Source of the DNA: Thermogemmatispora carboxidivorans
Lineage (GTDB): Bacteria; Chloroflexota; Ktedonobacteria; Ktedonobacterales; Ktedonobacteraceae
NCBI RefSeq assembly: GCF_000702505.1
Contig: NZ_JNIM01000001.1
Span: 4,526,001-4,590,000 of the forward strand
Length of the DNA: 64,000 bases
Direction: 5' to 3'
Part shown: positions 33,940 to 43,086 of the stretch, one piece after another
How the letters are laid out: the number at the start of each line of letters is the position of its first letter
How positions within the stretch are numbered: the stretch's first letter is position 1
Translations under genes and position numbers: made by a program
The notes under the pieces: generated by a model
Databases searched by the model: none
Told to the model about the DNA's origin: nothing
What the model saw: only the letters and a program-made list of their open reading frames with translations

Positions 33940-34370
33940 CGCCGACAGAGCCAGCCACTCAGCCGGCTCTTCTTCGACAGCATGCCCGCGTTGCATCTTT
34001 GGGCCTCTTCATACTCCTTTTCAGCATTTTACCTGCTTGCTTCTCCTATCGTTCTCAACTATATTCATTTTGCACTATCTCCATCTTCTCTCATGCATCA
34101 CGCTACACCATCATTCATCATACTATTAACATCTTTTTCTCTTCTTCTTTACCATTTTCATAGCAAGCTGCTTTCCTGGCTTAAACGAGAAAAACTCATG
34201 AAAATCCCTTCTCCAGAGGAAGAAATGAACGCAAAAGCCGGGTCAAGCGAGAGCACCAGCAGAGGCAGAGGGCTAACACGGGTCTGCCGCCCTGCTGGTC
34301 CCGATGCCTCCGATGCCTCTGGTGCCCCACCGACCCGGCGCACTCACTCAACACAGCCAGTCTAGCGCAC
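33940..34370. other. region between the lipoprotein operon and hemH, with element copy 2
   Basis: Contains copy 2 of the duplicated element (34029-34223) followed by about 145 bp in which a frame starting MKIPSPEEEMNAK stays open to 34365. No WXG-like gene follows copy 2, so it may mark a lost second operon. Confidence 0.5.
34029..34223 (+). repeat. duplicated ~195-bp element, copy 2
   Basis: Counterpart of 30778-30973. The promoter-like hexamers are TTAACA (34126-34131) and TACCAT (34150-34155) with the same 18-bp spacer, weaker than in copy 1. The MKIPSPEE frame begins at 34198. The reading frame through the element is open from an ATG at 33982 to 34365. Confidence 0.75.
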
Positions 34371-35363
34371 TCAACCCACCTGAGCCTGAGCCTGAGCCGT
34401 CGCCGACGGTAGCTCATCGAGCACCGCCCTCAGCGTCTCCTCGACCACCGTCGCCAAGGCTGCGATAAAGCGCGGCTCCACATTCAGCGACTCGATGCGC
34501 GCGAACTGCAAGCCGGCCTGCTCGGCCTGCTCCCGTGCTCCCACATCGATATCGTAGAGAATCTCCAGATGGTCGGCCAGAAACTGCACCGGCGCCATCA
34601 AGACATGCGTATGGCCCGCCGCCTTCAGCTCCGGCATCACATCAGCAAAATCCGGCTTCAGCCACTCCTCCGGCGTATGCCCGGCGCTCTGATAACAGAA
34701 GAGCCAGCGCTCAGCGGGCAGCTCCACCCGCCTGGCAATGGCCGCCGCCGTCTCCTTGAGCGAGGCAATATAGCCCGGCTCCCCATCGACCACCCGTTTC
34801 GGCATACTGTGGGCCGTAAACAACACCGGCACCCGGGCCCGCACCTCCGGCGGGAAGCGATCCAGCGCCTGGCGTACCCGACCCGCCAGGGCCTCGATAA
34901 AATCGGGCTGCAGATGCCAATCCTCAGCCACCTTCACCAGCAGATCGGAGCGCCCCAGGCGCGCCGCCGCCTCCTTGAGCGCCCTCACGTAGCCGCCCAT
35001 AATGATCGGCGAATACTGCGGCGACATGATCAGCCCGATCAGCGCCTGGGCCTCCGCCGCCGCCTCGGGCACCACTTCGGCCACAAACGGCGGCGAGAAG
35101 CGCATCCCCGCCACCACCTGAAAGCACGGCCCAGCCGGATGACGCCGATTCAGCTCCTCCTCCAGCGCCGCCGCCTGCTGCTGCGTAATCTGAACCAGCG
35201 GCGAACCGCCAATCAGCTCATAACGGCGCCGGAACTCCTCAACCAGATCCGGCTCAGGCTTGCGCCCGCCCCGCACATTCGTCATATAGGTCTCAACGTC
35301 ATCGAGAGTGGCCGGCGAACCATAGGTCATCAAGACCACGCCGACACGCTTGACGCTCTCCAT
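34371..35363 (-). CDS. hemH: ferrochelatase (coproporphyrin/protoporphyrin type)
   Basis: 330 residues; start ATG complementary to 35361-35363 behind GAGAGG. Inserts Fe2+ into a porphyrin, the last metal step of haem synthesis. Recognisable: VGVVLMTYGSPATLDDVETYMTN, the MRFSPPF segment, the catalytic-His region VLFTAHSMPKR, and the distal MAPVQFLADHLEILYDID carrying the Glu/Asp metal path. As in Gram-positive bacteria it may work on coproporphyrin III. It follows hemE on the same strand with a 212-bp gap. Confidence 0.95.
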   Translation of the reverse strand: MESVKRVGVVLMTYGSPATLDDVETYMTNVRGGRKPEPDLVEEFRRRYELIGGSPLVQITQQQAAALEEELNRRHPAGPCFQVVAGMRFSPPFVAEVVPEAAAEAQALIGLIMSPQYSPIIMGGYVRALKEAAARLGRSDLLVKVAEDWHLQPDFIEALAGRVRQALDRFPPEVRARVPVLFTAHSMPKRVVDGEPGYIASLKETAAAIARRVELPAERWLFCYQSAGHTPEEWLKPDFADVMPELKAAGHTHVLMAPVQFLADHLEILYDIDVGAREQAEQAGLQFARIESLNVEPRFIAALATVVEETLRAVLDELPSATAQAQAQVG

Positions 35364-35575
35364 TGCAGTCTATTCCTCTCTCTTCTCTTGAGATAGGTCT
35401 CCAGATCTCAGCTCTCTCTTCATCTCGTCTCGGCCCCGCCAGAGCGGGAGCCACAAGCATTCCCCAGCCGCCATGCTCACCAGCCAGCCGACGGGCCAGC
35501 CAGGAACGCAACCAGCGGGGAACGGGCCGCTGAATGCCTGACCCCAGGCGCCAATACCCGGCCCGGCTCGTCCCA

Positions 35576-36667
35576 TCAGCGGCGGCGCGTCTCATCATGG
35601 ACAAAATCGACGAGCCGGCGCAGCACAGCCGGATCGGCCTCGGCAGGCACCCCATGCCCCAGATTAAAAATGTGACCGGGCCGGCCAGCCGCCCGACGCA
35701 GCACATCGCGCGCCCCCTCTTCAAGAATCTCCCAGGGCGCCAGGAGCAGCACCGGATCAAGATTGCCCTGAATACCGCGCTCGTAGCCAATACGCTTCCA
35801 GGCCGCATCAAGATTGACCCGCCAATCCACGCTGATCACATCGCCCCCCGCCTCGGCCAACAGCTCCAAGAGCGCAGCGTTGCCCGTCCCGAAATGAATG
35901 CTCGGCGTGCCCGTCTCCCTGACTGCCGCAAAGATGCGCTGGCAGTACGGGAGCACATAGCGGCGATAGGCCTCTGGCCCCAGCGCGCCCACCCAGCTAT
36001 CAAAGAGCTGGACCGCCGTCACCCCGGCGCGAATCTGCCCAAGCAGATAGCGCGTCACCACCTCGGTTAGCTTCTCCATCAGGGCATGCCAGAGGGCCGG
36101 CTGCCCGTACATCACCGCCTTGGCCCGGGTATAATCGCGCGACGGGCGCCCCTCGATCAAATAGCAGGCCAGCGTAAAAGGCGCCCCCGAGAAGCCAATC
36201 ACCGCCTTCTTCCCCTCCAGCTCGCGCCCTACCAGACGCACCGCCTCCAGCACAAAAGGCGTAGCCTCCTCCGGCTCGCGCACCTGCAGGGCCGCCACAT
36301 CGCTCATAGTACGAATCGGATGATGAATGATGGGACCAATCTCCGGCTGGATCTCCAGCGAGACCCCCATGCCCTCCATCGGCAGCATAATGTCAGCATA
36401 GAGAACCGCCGCATCTACCCCGAGCTGCTCGACCGGCATCAGCGTCACCTGGGCACAAAGCTCGGGCGTCTTGGCCATCGTGAGGATATCGTAGCGCTTG
36501 CGTAGCTCGCGGTACTCGGCAAGGCAGCGCCCGGCCTGACGCATAAACCAGACCGGGGTGGCATCCGGCTGCTCCCTGCGACAGGCCGCCAGAAAACGCG
36601 CCAGACCCGTCGAGGCCGCCGGCCCCGCGCCTCCCACCTGCGATTGATGCTCTTGTTCGGTCTGCAT
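35576..36667 (-). CDS. hemE: uroporphyrinogen decarboxylase
   Basis: 363 residues. Decarboxylates uroporphyrinogen III to coproporphyrinogen III. The family hallmark PVWFMRQAGRCLAEYRELR is near the N-terminus, followed by ADIMLPMEGMGV and the GFSGAPFTLACYLIEG signature; HFGTGNAALLELLAEAGGDVISVDWR and NLDPVLLLAPWE are also in place. A ~25-residue polar N-terminal tail precedes the domain. First gene of the hemE-hemH pair. Confidence 0.96.
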   Translation of the reverse strand: MQTEQEHQSQVGGAGPAASTGLARFLAACRREQPDATPVWFMRQAGRCLAEYRELRKRYDILTMAKTPELCAQVTLMPVEQLGVDAAVLYADIMLPMEGMGVSLEIQPEIGPIIHHPIRTMSDVAALQVREPEEATPFVLEAVRLVGRELEGKKAVIGFSGAPFTLACYLIEGRPSRDYTRAKAVMYGQPALWHALMEKLTEVVTRYLLGQIRAGVTAVQLFDSWVGALGPEAYRRYVLPYCQRIFAAVRETGTPSIHFGTGNAALLELLAEAGGDVISVDWRVNLDAAWKRIGYERGIQGNLDPVLLLAPWEILEEGARDVLRRAAGRPGHIFNLGHGVPAEADPAVLRRLVDFVHDETRRR

Positions 36668-36760
36668 AGGAAACTAACGCTATCCCGAAAAAAGGGAGTC
36701 CTTTCTTGCCAAGATGAAGCGGGGAGACCGGGACCCCCCCGCGCCTTTTTGCCATGTCAT

Positions 36761-36790
36761 ATGATAGCGTGGAAGACAGGACGGCGGCAA
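36761..36790 (-). promoter_or_regulatory. promoter of hemE-hemH
   Basis: Minus-strand TTGCCG, 18-bp spacer, TATCAT, about 95 bp upstream of hemE. Just beyond it an 8-bp inverted repeat AAAATCTC / GAGATTTT (36799-36835) may be the terminator of the methyltransferase gene or an operator. Confidence 0.5.
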
Positions 36791-36867
36791 ATTTTGCAAA
36801 AATCTCCACCGCATTCTACCAGATTGTGAGATTTTCGTAACTCCTCTGACAGCAGGGAGAGGCCATC

Positions 36868-37653
36868 TCAGTCCCCAGGGCAGGGTCGGCCCCAGGCAAT
36901 CGTCGCCACCACCTCGAAGCACAGCACCCCATCCCGCGCAAAGGGCGCCAGCAGCTCCCGCATCTCCCGCTCAAAGGCAGCTCGCTGCTCGCCATCCAGC
37001 CCCGCCAGCGAACTGTAAGCATACTGAGCGGCAATATGATCCTCAATCGTCTGCTGCATCAGCAGCGGCGCCGTCTGGCGCTCACCAAGCAGACGAAATA
37101 GCCCGCGCTTCTCCATCTCTGCGACCAGAGGCAGCTCCGGCCAGGACGGCGGACTGGCAAAACGCCGGCGAATCTGGCGGTACTCCTGCCGCCAGGGCAA
37201 AAGCTGCTGCAGATCGAGAATCGCTAGCAGGCCCCGCGGCGTCAGCGCCCGCGCCAGACGAGGCAAGACCAGGCCCCAATCCATCAAATGGAGGCACATG
37301 CCCGCCGTTACCAGCGCATAGGGCGGCGCCAGGACCACATCTTCCGCCCGCCCATACAACCAGCGAATCGCCGGCGCATCGCCGCCCGGCAGCTCCCTGG
37401 CCCGCTCCAACATGGCCAGCGAGACATCGACCGCATCGACGCGCTCCACCGCGGCCAGGGCTGCCAGCGGGCGAGCGAGATTCCCAATGCCGCAGCCCAG
37501 ATCAAGCACCGCGCGCGGCTCATCCACGATCAACTCGCTGAGGATCGCGAAGGTCTCCGGCGGATAAGGAGGACGCAAATGGTAGTACCTGACCAGACCC
37601 CAATCTTGAAAGCGCTTCAGACGCTCTTCATCCGGGACGAACGGATCACCCAT
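36868..37653 (-). CDS. SAM-dependent class I methyltransferase
   Basis: 261 residues; ATG complementary to 37651-37653 follows AGAGGAGAG (a TTG eight codons upstream is the alternative). The Rossmann SAM-binding motif is AVLDLGCGIGNLARPL (about 50-65), followed by the acidic VDAVDVS turn and the motif IV-like ALVTAGMCLHLMDW. It resembles the UbiE/Methyltransf_11 group; substrate unknown. It lies 39 bp after the dipeptidase gene on the same strand and is probably its operon partner. Confidence 0.85.
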   Translation of the reverse strand: MGDPFVPDEERLKRFQDWGLVRYYHLRPPYPPETFAILSELIVDEPRAVLDLGCGIGNLARPLAALAAVERVDAVDVSLAMLERARELPGGDAPAIRWLYGRAEDVVLAPPYALVTAGMCLHLMDWGLVLPRLARALTPRGLLAILDLQQLLPWRQEYRQIRRRFASPPSWPELPLVAEMEKRGLFRLLGERQTAPLLMQQTIEDHIAAQYAYSSLAGLDGEQRAAFEREMRELLAPFARDGVLCFEVVATIAWGRPCPGD

Positions 37654-37692
37654 CAAGGTCTCTCCTCTATTCAACAAGCAGAGCCATCACCA

Positions 37693-38832
37693 TTATCCTT
37701 TATCAGTCGGCTGCAACTGAGCATCAGCAGCCCGAGGCAAGACGCGCTCCAGCAAGCGCAACCAATTGCCGCCCATAATGCGCACAATATCCTCCTGACT
37801 ATAGCCAGCCGCCGCCAGCGCTTCCGCCAGGCGAGGAAAATCGGCCACCGTCTCCAGCTCCACCGGCGCCTCATCGCGCCCAGCACCGCCATCGAGATCG
37901 CTCCCGATCCCCACATAGCTGGCGCTTCCCGTCACCTGACAGACATGATCAATATGCTCCACCGCCCGCCGCAAAGAGACCGGAAAAGGCTGACTACGGC
38001 TCCAGTCAGCGTAGAGGAAAGAATTGACCGGCGCGATGCCAATGACCCCCCCACGCTCGGCAATAGCGCGAATCATGGCATCACTGAGATGGCGCGGGCT
38101 ATCGACCAAAGCCCGGCAGTTGCTATGGCTGGCAATCACCGTCCCACCAAAATGCTCCAGAGCCTGCCAGAAACTCTCTTCGGCCAGATGACTGATATCA
38201 AGCACCAGCCCAACACGCTCCATGTGACGCAAGAGGCGAAGCCCTTCCGACGTCAAAGGACCAGGCCGCCCGTTGCCACCACAGTAGTGCGAGCCATGCA
38301 CCCAGGCCAGACCCAACACACGCAAACCCGCCGCAAACCAGTCCTCCACCTCCTCGGGCCGGCGCACCGCATCGGCTCCCTCCATCAAAGGCACCAGGCC
38401 AAAGGGACGCTGCGGATCAGCCGCATTGCTCTGCGACCAGGCCCCCATAAAACGCTCCAGATCCTCCTGAGTGAGCAGCAACCAGACCCCGGCCTCCGAC
38501 GTCAGCTGACGATAGTAGTCCAGCTGCTCCCGCGCCACACGCCAGGCCCCATCTGGATCACGATAGGCCTGGCTGAGCCGATAGCGCGGATTGACCGGCT
38601 TGCCCATCCCTACCAGGGGATAGGCAAAGAGAGTGCCGAAGACAATAGCCACATCCCCACGACGCAGCTCCGGCAAGCCCACCATGCAAAGGCCCCCCTG
38701 GGCATCCTCGCGACAGTAATCGGGGTGCTCGCGTGCCTCCAGCGCGCGTGTCTCGGCCACCGATCGCCGTAGATCACGCCCCCACTCCAGAGCATTGTAG
38801 GCAATGTCTTGATGCGCATCAACAATGAACAT
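37693..38832 (-). CDS. peptidase M19 family (renal-dipeptidase-like)
   Basis: 379 residues from the ATG complementary to 38830-38832 (MFIVDAHQDIA), with AAGGAG 12 bases upstream; the frame stays open 80 codons further but that part has no family resemblance. Zinc ligands: DAHQD at the N-terminus in place of the usual HxD, then a Glu, VLDISHLAEESFW, ASHSNCRALVDSPRHLSD and GIGSDLDGG. M19 enzymes cleave dipeptides (often with D-residues), cytosolic here since no signal peptide is seen. Confidence 0.9.
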   Translation of the reverse strand: MFIVDAHQDIAYNALEWGRDLRRSVAETRALEAREHPDYCREDAQGGLCMVGLPELRRGDVAIVFGTLFAYPLVGMGKPVNPRYRLSQAYRDPDGAWRVAREQLDYYRQLTSEAGVWLLLTQEDLERFMGAWSQSNAADPQRPFGLVPLMEGADAVRRPEEVEDWFAAGLRVLGLAWVHGSHYCGGNGRPGPLTSEGLRLLRHMERVGLVLDISHLAEESFWQALEHFGGTVIASHSNCRALVDSPRHLSDAMIRAIAERGGVIGIAPVNSFLYADWSRSQPFPVSLRRAVEHIDHVCQVTGSASYVGIGSDLDGGAGRDEAPVELETVADFPRLAEALAAAGYSQEDIVRIMGGNWLRLLERVLPRAADAQLQPTDKG

Positions 38833-39200
38833 GACTCGTTTTCGCTCCTTTTCCAGTTCAGTATCGGCCAACCAGTCCAGTACCTGCGCCCCCAGCACAC
38901 GGTTAGACCCACCAGCGAGAAACGCCGCCCAGAACCGTCTACGGCCACAATCCCATGATATGCCACACTTACCAATCCTGTCGAGCAGCAAAGCCGGCCC
39001 CGGACACACCTCGCCCTCCCGACCCTGACGCGGCTTCTCCCGCTCTTCCCTTCGCTTCTCCGGCTCCAGCATCCACTTGTTGAGACGCTATCTCATTGAC
39101 AGCAATCTCTTCATTGTGGTATGCTCCTCAGTAAGAGAGATGCTGTATCAATAACGCCGCAAGCTCGCTGAGGGCTTGTGGTGAGGGAGGAGCAAGCGGC
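38833..39200. other. divergent region (dipeptidase / metal ABC operon)
   Basis: About 370 bp. The left part is GC-rich with the dipeptidase frame open but not convincing. The right part is AT-richer and carries the ABC promoter (39096-39125) with a GAGA-N5-TCTC inverted repeat at 39082-39094 that could be a metal-repressor site. Confidence 0.45.
39096..39125 (+). promoter_or_regulatory. promoter of the metal ABC transporter operon
   Basis: TTGACA, 18-bp spacer, TATGCT, about 75 bp upstream of the binding-protein gene. Confidence 0.6.
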
Positions 39201-40139
39201 ATGCATCAGACCAGGAGCCGCGCGGCGCGCTTTTTGCTCGCCGTCGGACTATTTCTACTCGTCAGCCTGGGGGGAAGCGCCTGCAGCGCAGGCAACTTGA
39301 GCGCTGGCGGCAAGGGAGACAGCGCGGGCCAGCTCGCCATTGTGGCGGTGGAGAACTTCTACGGAGACCTCGCGCGTCAGCTCGGAGGCAATCATGTCAC
39401 CGTCACCAGCATCCTGAGCGACCCCAACATCGACCCCCACGAATACGAAAGTAACGTCCAGAACGCCGTCGCCGTAGCCCAGGCCAGGCTCGTCATTGCC
39501 AACGGCGGCGGCTACGACAGCTGGATCGATCATCTGCTGGCGGCAGCGCCCCAACAAGGGCGCATCGTCCTCAAGGGCTACGATCTGGCGCCCATCAAGT
39601 TAGAAGATAACGAGCATGTCTGGTACAGTCCTACTGACATCGCCGCCATCGCGCGCGCCATTGCCCAAGCCCTGCAGCAGCTTGATCCGCCCCACGCCAG
39701 CGACTACAAGCAGAACCTGCAACATTTCCTCAGCTCGCTCGAGCAGATCACCAACAAACTTGCCGAAATCAAAGCGCGCTACGCTGGCACCCCGATCGGC
39801 CTCACCGAAACCATCTTTCTCTATCAGACCACACTCATGGGCCTCAACGTCCTCACCCCCATTGACTTTCAGAAGGCCATCGCCGAAGGCAACGATCCCC
39901 CGGCCAGCAGCGTTGTCACCGTCGAGAGCCAGATCCAGCAGCATCGCATCAGAGTTTTGATTTATAATGAACAGACCGCCACGGCCATCACGACAAAGGT
40001 GCGCAGCGAAGCCCTGGCGCATCAGATTCCCGTAGTTCCGGTGAGCGAGACCATGCCGCCGGGCAAAACGTATCAGACGTGGATGCTTGACCAGCTCAAT
40101 GCCCTGGAGACAGCTCTGCAGAAGGCCCAGGCGACCTAG
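39201..40139 (+). CDS. zinc/manganese ABC transporter, substrate-binding lipoprotein
   Basis: 312 residues with an N-terminal signal and lipobox (FLLVSLGGSAC). The cluster A-I (ZnuA/TroA-like) fold is shown by IVAVENFYGDLARQLGG, the metal-binding His in DPHEYE, a second His in EHVWYS, and the C-terminal acidic ligand region. There is no His-rich loop of the ZnuA type. Tethered outside the membrane, it delivers the metal ion to the two permeases encoded downstream. Confidence 0.92.
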   Translation: MHQTRSRAARFLLAVGLFLLVSLGGSACSAGNLSAGGKGDSAGQLAIVAVENFYGDLARQLGGNHVTVTSILSDPNIDPHEYESNVQNAVAVAQARLVIANGGGYDSWIDHLLAAAPQQGRIVLKGYDLAPIKLEDNEHVWYSPTDIAAIARAIAQALQQLDPPHASDYKQNLQHFLSSLEQITNKLAEIKARYAGTPIGLTETIFLYQTTLMGLNVLTPIDFQKAIAEGNDPPASSVVTVESQIQQHRIRVLIYNEQTATAITTKVRSEALAHQIPVVPVSETMPPGKTYQTWMLDQLNALETALQKAQAT

Positions 40140-40299
40140 ACTGAAGCGAGAGGCCCGCTAGCAGCGGACGGGCGAGCCATCATGAGCCAGGCCCAGGCCG
40201 GGAAAGCTGGTTTGGCCCGGTTCGGCGCGGCTCATGGCCGGCGCGCCGGAGTCAGTAGTGGATCAGGCAAAGTGGAATAGAACAGGAAAGGAGCGCACA

Positions 40300-41157
40300 G
40301 TGAGCAGCACTCAGTACGACCAGCGTCCTGGCCTGGCGCCGCAAGCACCTTCCTCAAGAGGGAGGGAGAGTCAGGAGATGATCCCCGGACCCGTCATCGA
40401 ACTGGAGAGGGTCAGCGTCTGCCTGGGAGGGAGAAGCATTCTGCAGGAGGTCAGCTTTAGCATCAGCCCGGGCGAATTCATTGCGGTGCTGGGGCCGAAC
40501 GGGGCCGGCAAAAGCACCCTCCTCAAGGTGCTGCTCGGGCTGGTTCGGCCCAGCGCGGGCAGCGTCCGCCTCTTTGGGCAGGCGCCGCGCCGCGGAAACC
40601 AGCTCATTGGCTACGCCCCCCAGCATCGCACGCTGGAGGGGGCCCTCAGTCTGCGCGCACGCGACCTTGTCGGCTTCGGTCTCGACGGCCATCGCTGGGG
40701 GCCAGGCTGGTTCGTCTCCGGCGGGCGCCGGCGTCAGGCCACCATCGAGGAAGCCCTGGCCGAGGTCGACGCCCGCCAACTGGCCGATATGCCCGTGGCC
40801 CACCTGTCGGGCGGCGAGCAGCAACGCCTGCTCATCGCCCAGGCCCTACTCAGTCAGCCACGCCTGCTCCTGCTCGACGAACCGCTCTCCAACCTTGACA
40901 TCAGCCACGAGCAGGAGATCATCGCCCTCATCGCCCGGCTCTGTCGCACGCGCGGTATGACCGTCTTACTCGTCTCCCACGACGTCAATCCCCTGCTACC
41001 GGTCATCGACCGCGTCCTCTACCTGGCGCGTGGGCATGCCGCCATCGGCAAACCGGAGCAGGTCATCACCAGCGCCACCCTGAGCGCTCTCTATGGCGCT
41101 CCCGTCGAAGTCGTCGAGGCCCTGGGGCGGCTCTTTGTCGTCGGCGTCGACATCTAA
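40300..41157 (+). CDS. zinc/manganese ABC transporter, ATP-binding protein
   Basis: 285 residues from GTG 40300, chosen because AAAGGAG lies eight bases upstream; ATG 40378 is an alternative that removes a disordered tail. Walker A GPNGAGKST, Q-loop near YAPQ, signature LSGGEQQR, Walker B LLLLDEP and the switch His in VSHD are intact. Energises metal uptake with the two permeases that follow. Confidence 0.92.
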   Translation: MSSTQYDQRPGLAPQAPSSRGRESQEMIPGPVIELERVSVCLGGRSILQEVSFSISPGEFIAVLGPNGAGKSTLLKVLLGLVRPSAGSVRLFGQAPRRGNQLIGYAPQHRTLEGALSLRARDLVGFGLDGHRWGPGWFVSGGRRRQATIEEALAEVDARQLADMPVAHLSGGEQQRLLIAQALLSQPRLLLLDEPLSNLDISHEQEIIALIARLCRTRGMTVLLVSHDVNPLLPVIDRVLYLARGHAAIGKPEQVITSATLSALYGAPVEVVEALGRLFVVGVDI

Positions 41158-41221
41158 GGCCACCGGCCAGCAAGCAGCAAGAACAAGGAGAGGAGCCAAG
41201 GAAAGAAGGAGTGGAGGCGCC

Positions 41222-42094
41222 ATGATCAATCTATTGAGCTATCCTTTTATCCAAAATGCCTTTCTCGCCGGGACCTGCATCGCCATTGTAGCTGCCGTCA
41301 CCGGCTACTTCCTGCTGCTGCGCGGCCTGACCTTTGCCGGTCATGCCCTGCCCAACATCGGCTTTGCGGGAGCCGCCGGCGCCGTTCTGCTTGGCCTCGA
41401 CCCGTTGCTGGGCCTGCTCGCCTTCACTATTGGGGCAGCCATCGGCATTGGCCTGCTTGGGCGCAACCTGCGCGAGCGCGACCTGGCCATCGGCATCCTG
41501 ATGACCTTTGCCCTCGCCCTGGGCCTGCTCTTCCTCTCCCTCTACAGCGGTTACGCCGAGCGCGTCTACAGCATTCTCTTCGGCACCATCCTGGGTATCA
41601 GCCGTCTCGACGTCCTGCTCAGCTTTGGCATCAGCCTGCTGATTCTTGGCAGCATCCTGCTGCTCTTTCGCCCCCTCCTCTTTAGCTCTTTCGATCCCGA
41701 GATTGCGGAAGCGCGGGGCGTTCCCGTTCGCCTGCTGGCAGTCGTCTTCCTCATGCTCGTGGCGCTGGCCATCGCCATTGCCGTCCAGATCGTCGGCGCG
41801 CTGCTCGTTTTCACCCTGCTCGTTGGCCCGGCGGCCACTGCCGGGCGGCTGGCCCTGAGACCGGGGGCGGTCATCCTGCTGGCCATTGTCCTGGGGCTGC
41901 TCTATACCTGGCTGGGCATCCTCCTGGCCATTCTCAGCGGCACCATCCCCGTCAGTTTCTTCATCGCCTTCCTCTCCTTCATCGTCTATCTCCCCGCGCG
42001 TCTCATCGCCCCGCGTTGGCAGCGACGGCAACAGCAGCCAGGCTCGCGACCAGTCGCCAGCGAAGGCCTCTCGCAGCAGGCCAGCGCGCGGTAA
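41222..42094 (+). CDS. zinc/manganese ABC transporter, permease 1
   Basis: 290 residues, ATG 41222 with GGAGG upstream. ABC-3 family permease with about eight hydrophobic helices; starts LLSYPFIQNAFLAGT and contains the family's FDPEIAEARGVPVRLL coupling segment. Confidence 0.93.
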   Translation: MINLLSYPFIQNAFLAGTCIAIVAAVTGYFLLLRGLTFAGHALPNIGFAGAAGAVLLGLDPLLGLLAFTIGAAIGIGLLGRNLRERDLAIGILMTFALALGLLFLSLYSGYAERVYSILFGTILGISRLDVLLSFGISLLILGSILLLFRPLLFSSFDPEIAEARGVPVRLLAVVFLMLVALAIAIAVQIVGALLVFTLLVGPAATAGRLALRPGAVILLAIVLGLLYTWLGILLAILSGTIPVSFFIAFLSFIVYLPARLIAPRWQRRQQQPGSRPVASEGLSQQASAR

Positions 42095-42132
42095 TGCAAG
42101 GCACCCGTGACCAAGAGAGGAGCTTCAGGAAC

Positions 42133-43023
42133 ATGAACATTGGCACACTCTGGCAGCACGAATTTATCCAGAACGCCTTCCTTGCCGGCGGCTGCGTTGC
42201 CATTGCCGCCGCGCTGATTGGTTATTTCCTCGTCCTGCGGGCCCAAACCTTCGCCGGAGAGGCCCTGACAGACATTGGCTTCACAGGAGCCACTGGGGCC
42301 GCCCTGCTTGGTCTCAGTCCCCTGCCCGGCATGATGATCCTCAGCCTGCTGGCGGCCTTCATCATTGGCCTGCTTGGCGAGCGCCTGCGCGGACGCGACA
42401 TCGAGATTGGCATGGTTCTCTCCTTCGCCCTGGGTCTGGGGGTCCTCTTTCTCAGCCTCTACGCATCCAGCAGCGGAAGCCATGCCAGCGCTGGTATCGG
42501 CCTCCTCTTCGGCTCCATCCTCAGCGTCAGTCGTGAGGACGTCTGGCTCAGCCTGGCCGGTGCCCTCGGTTGTAGCCTGGCCCTGCTCATCCTCTACCGA
42601 CCGCTGCTCTTTGCCTCCATCGATCCCGAGGTCGCCGCAGCGCGGGGCGTCCCCGTCCGCCTGCTCTCCGTCCTCTTCCTGCTGCTCCTCGCTCTGGCCA
42701 CTGCCATCTCCGTGCTCGTCATCGGCGTCCTGCTCGTCTTCGCCCTCCTGGTGGCCCCAGCCGCCGCCGCCGGGCGCTTGAGTTCCTCACCCGCCAGCGC
42801 CCTCCTGCTGGCCGTTCTCCTGGGCGTGGGCTGCACCTGGGGTGGACTACTCATCGCCTTCCTGGGACCAGGCCAGCACCTACCGGCCAGCTTCTGTATC
42901 GCCACCCTGGCCACCTGCTGCTATGCTGGCGCCTCCCTCATCGCCCATGTCCGCCAGCGTCGCGCTCCCCGTCTCCCGGCTCAGCCCGCCCATCCCTGCA
43001 AGGGACGACGCGCCGCCGTCTGA
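42133..43023 (+). CDS. zinc/manganese ABC transporter, permease 2
   Basis: 296 residues, ATG 42133, 38 bp after permease 1. A paralogue of it (FIQNAFLAGG, IDPEVAAARGVPVRLL), so the channel is probably a heterodimer, as in some Mn/Zn/Fe uptake systems. It ends in a basic tail. Confidence 0.93.
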   Translation: MNIGTLWQHEFIQNAFLAGGCVAIAAALIGYFLVLRAQTFAGEALTDIGFTGATGAALLGLSPLPGMMILSLLAAFIIGLLGERLRGRDIEIGMVLSFALGLGVLFLSLYASSSGSHASAGIGLLFGSILSVSREDVWLSLAGALGCSLALLILYRPLLFASIDPEVAAARGVPVRLLSVLFLLLLALATAISVLVIGVLLVFALLVAPAAAAGRLSSSPASALLLAVLLGVGCTWGGLLIAFLGPGQHLPASFCIATLATCCYAGASLIAHVRQRRAPRLPAQPAHPCKGRRAAV

Positions 43024-43086
43024 GACGGTCCGCCAGGGGAGGCAGCAAGTAAGTAAGACCAGCCAAGAAAGGAAGAGAAAACAGCC

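Noticed and set aside
35370..35576. 68-codon ORF between hemE and hemH overlapping the hemE stop (TGATG)
   Set aside because: Gly/Trp/Pro-rich with no recognisable fold and no upstream ribosome binding site; probably just spacer.
38833..39072. 80-codon N-terminal extension of the M19 peptidase
   Set aside because: Arg/Glu-rich and Cys-containing sequence without family resemblance; MFIVDAHQD after AAGGAG is the normal M19 opening.
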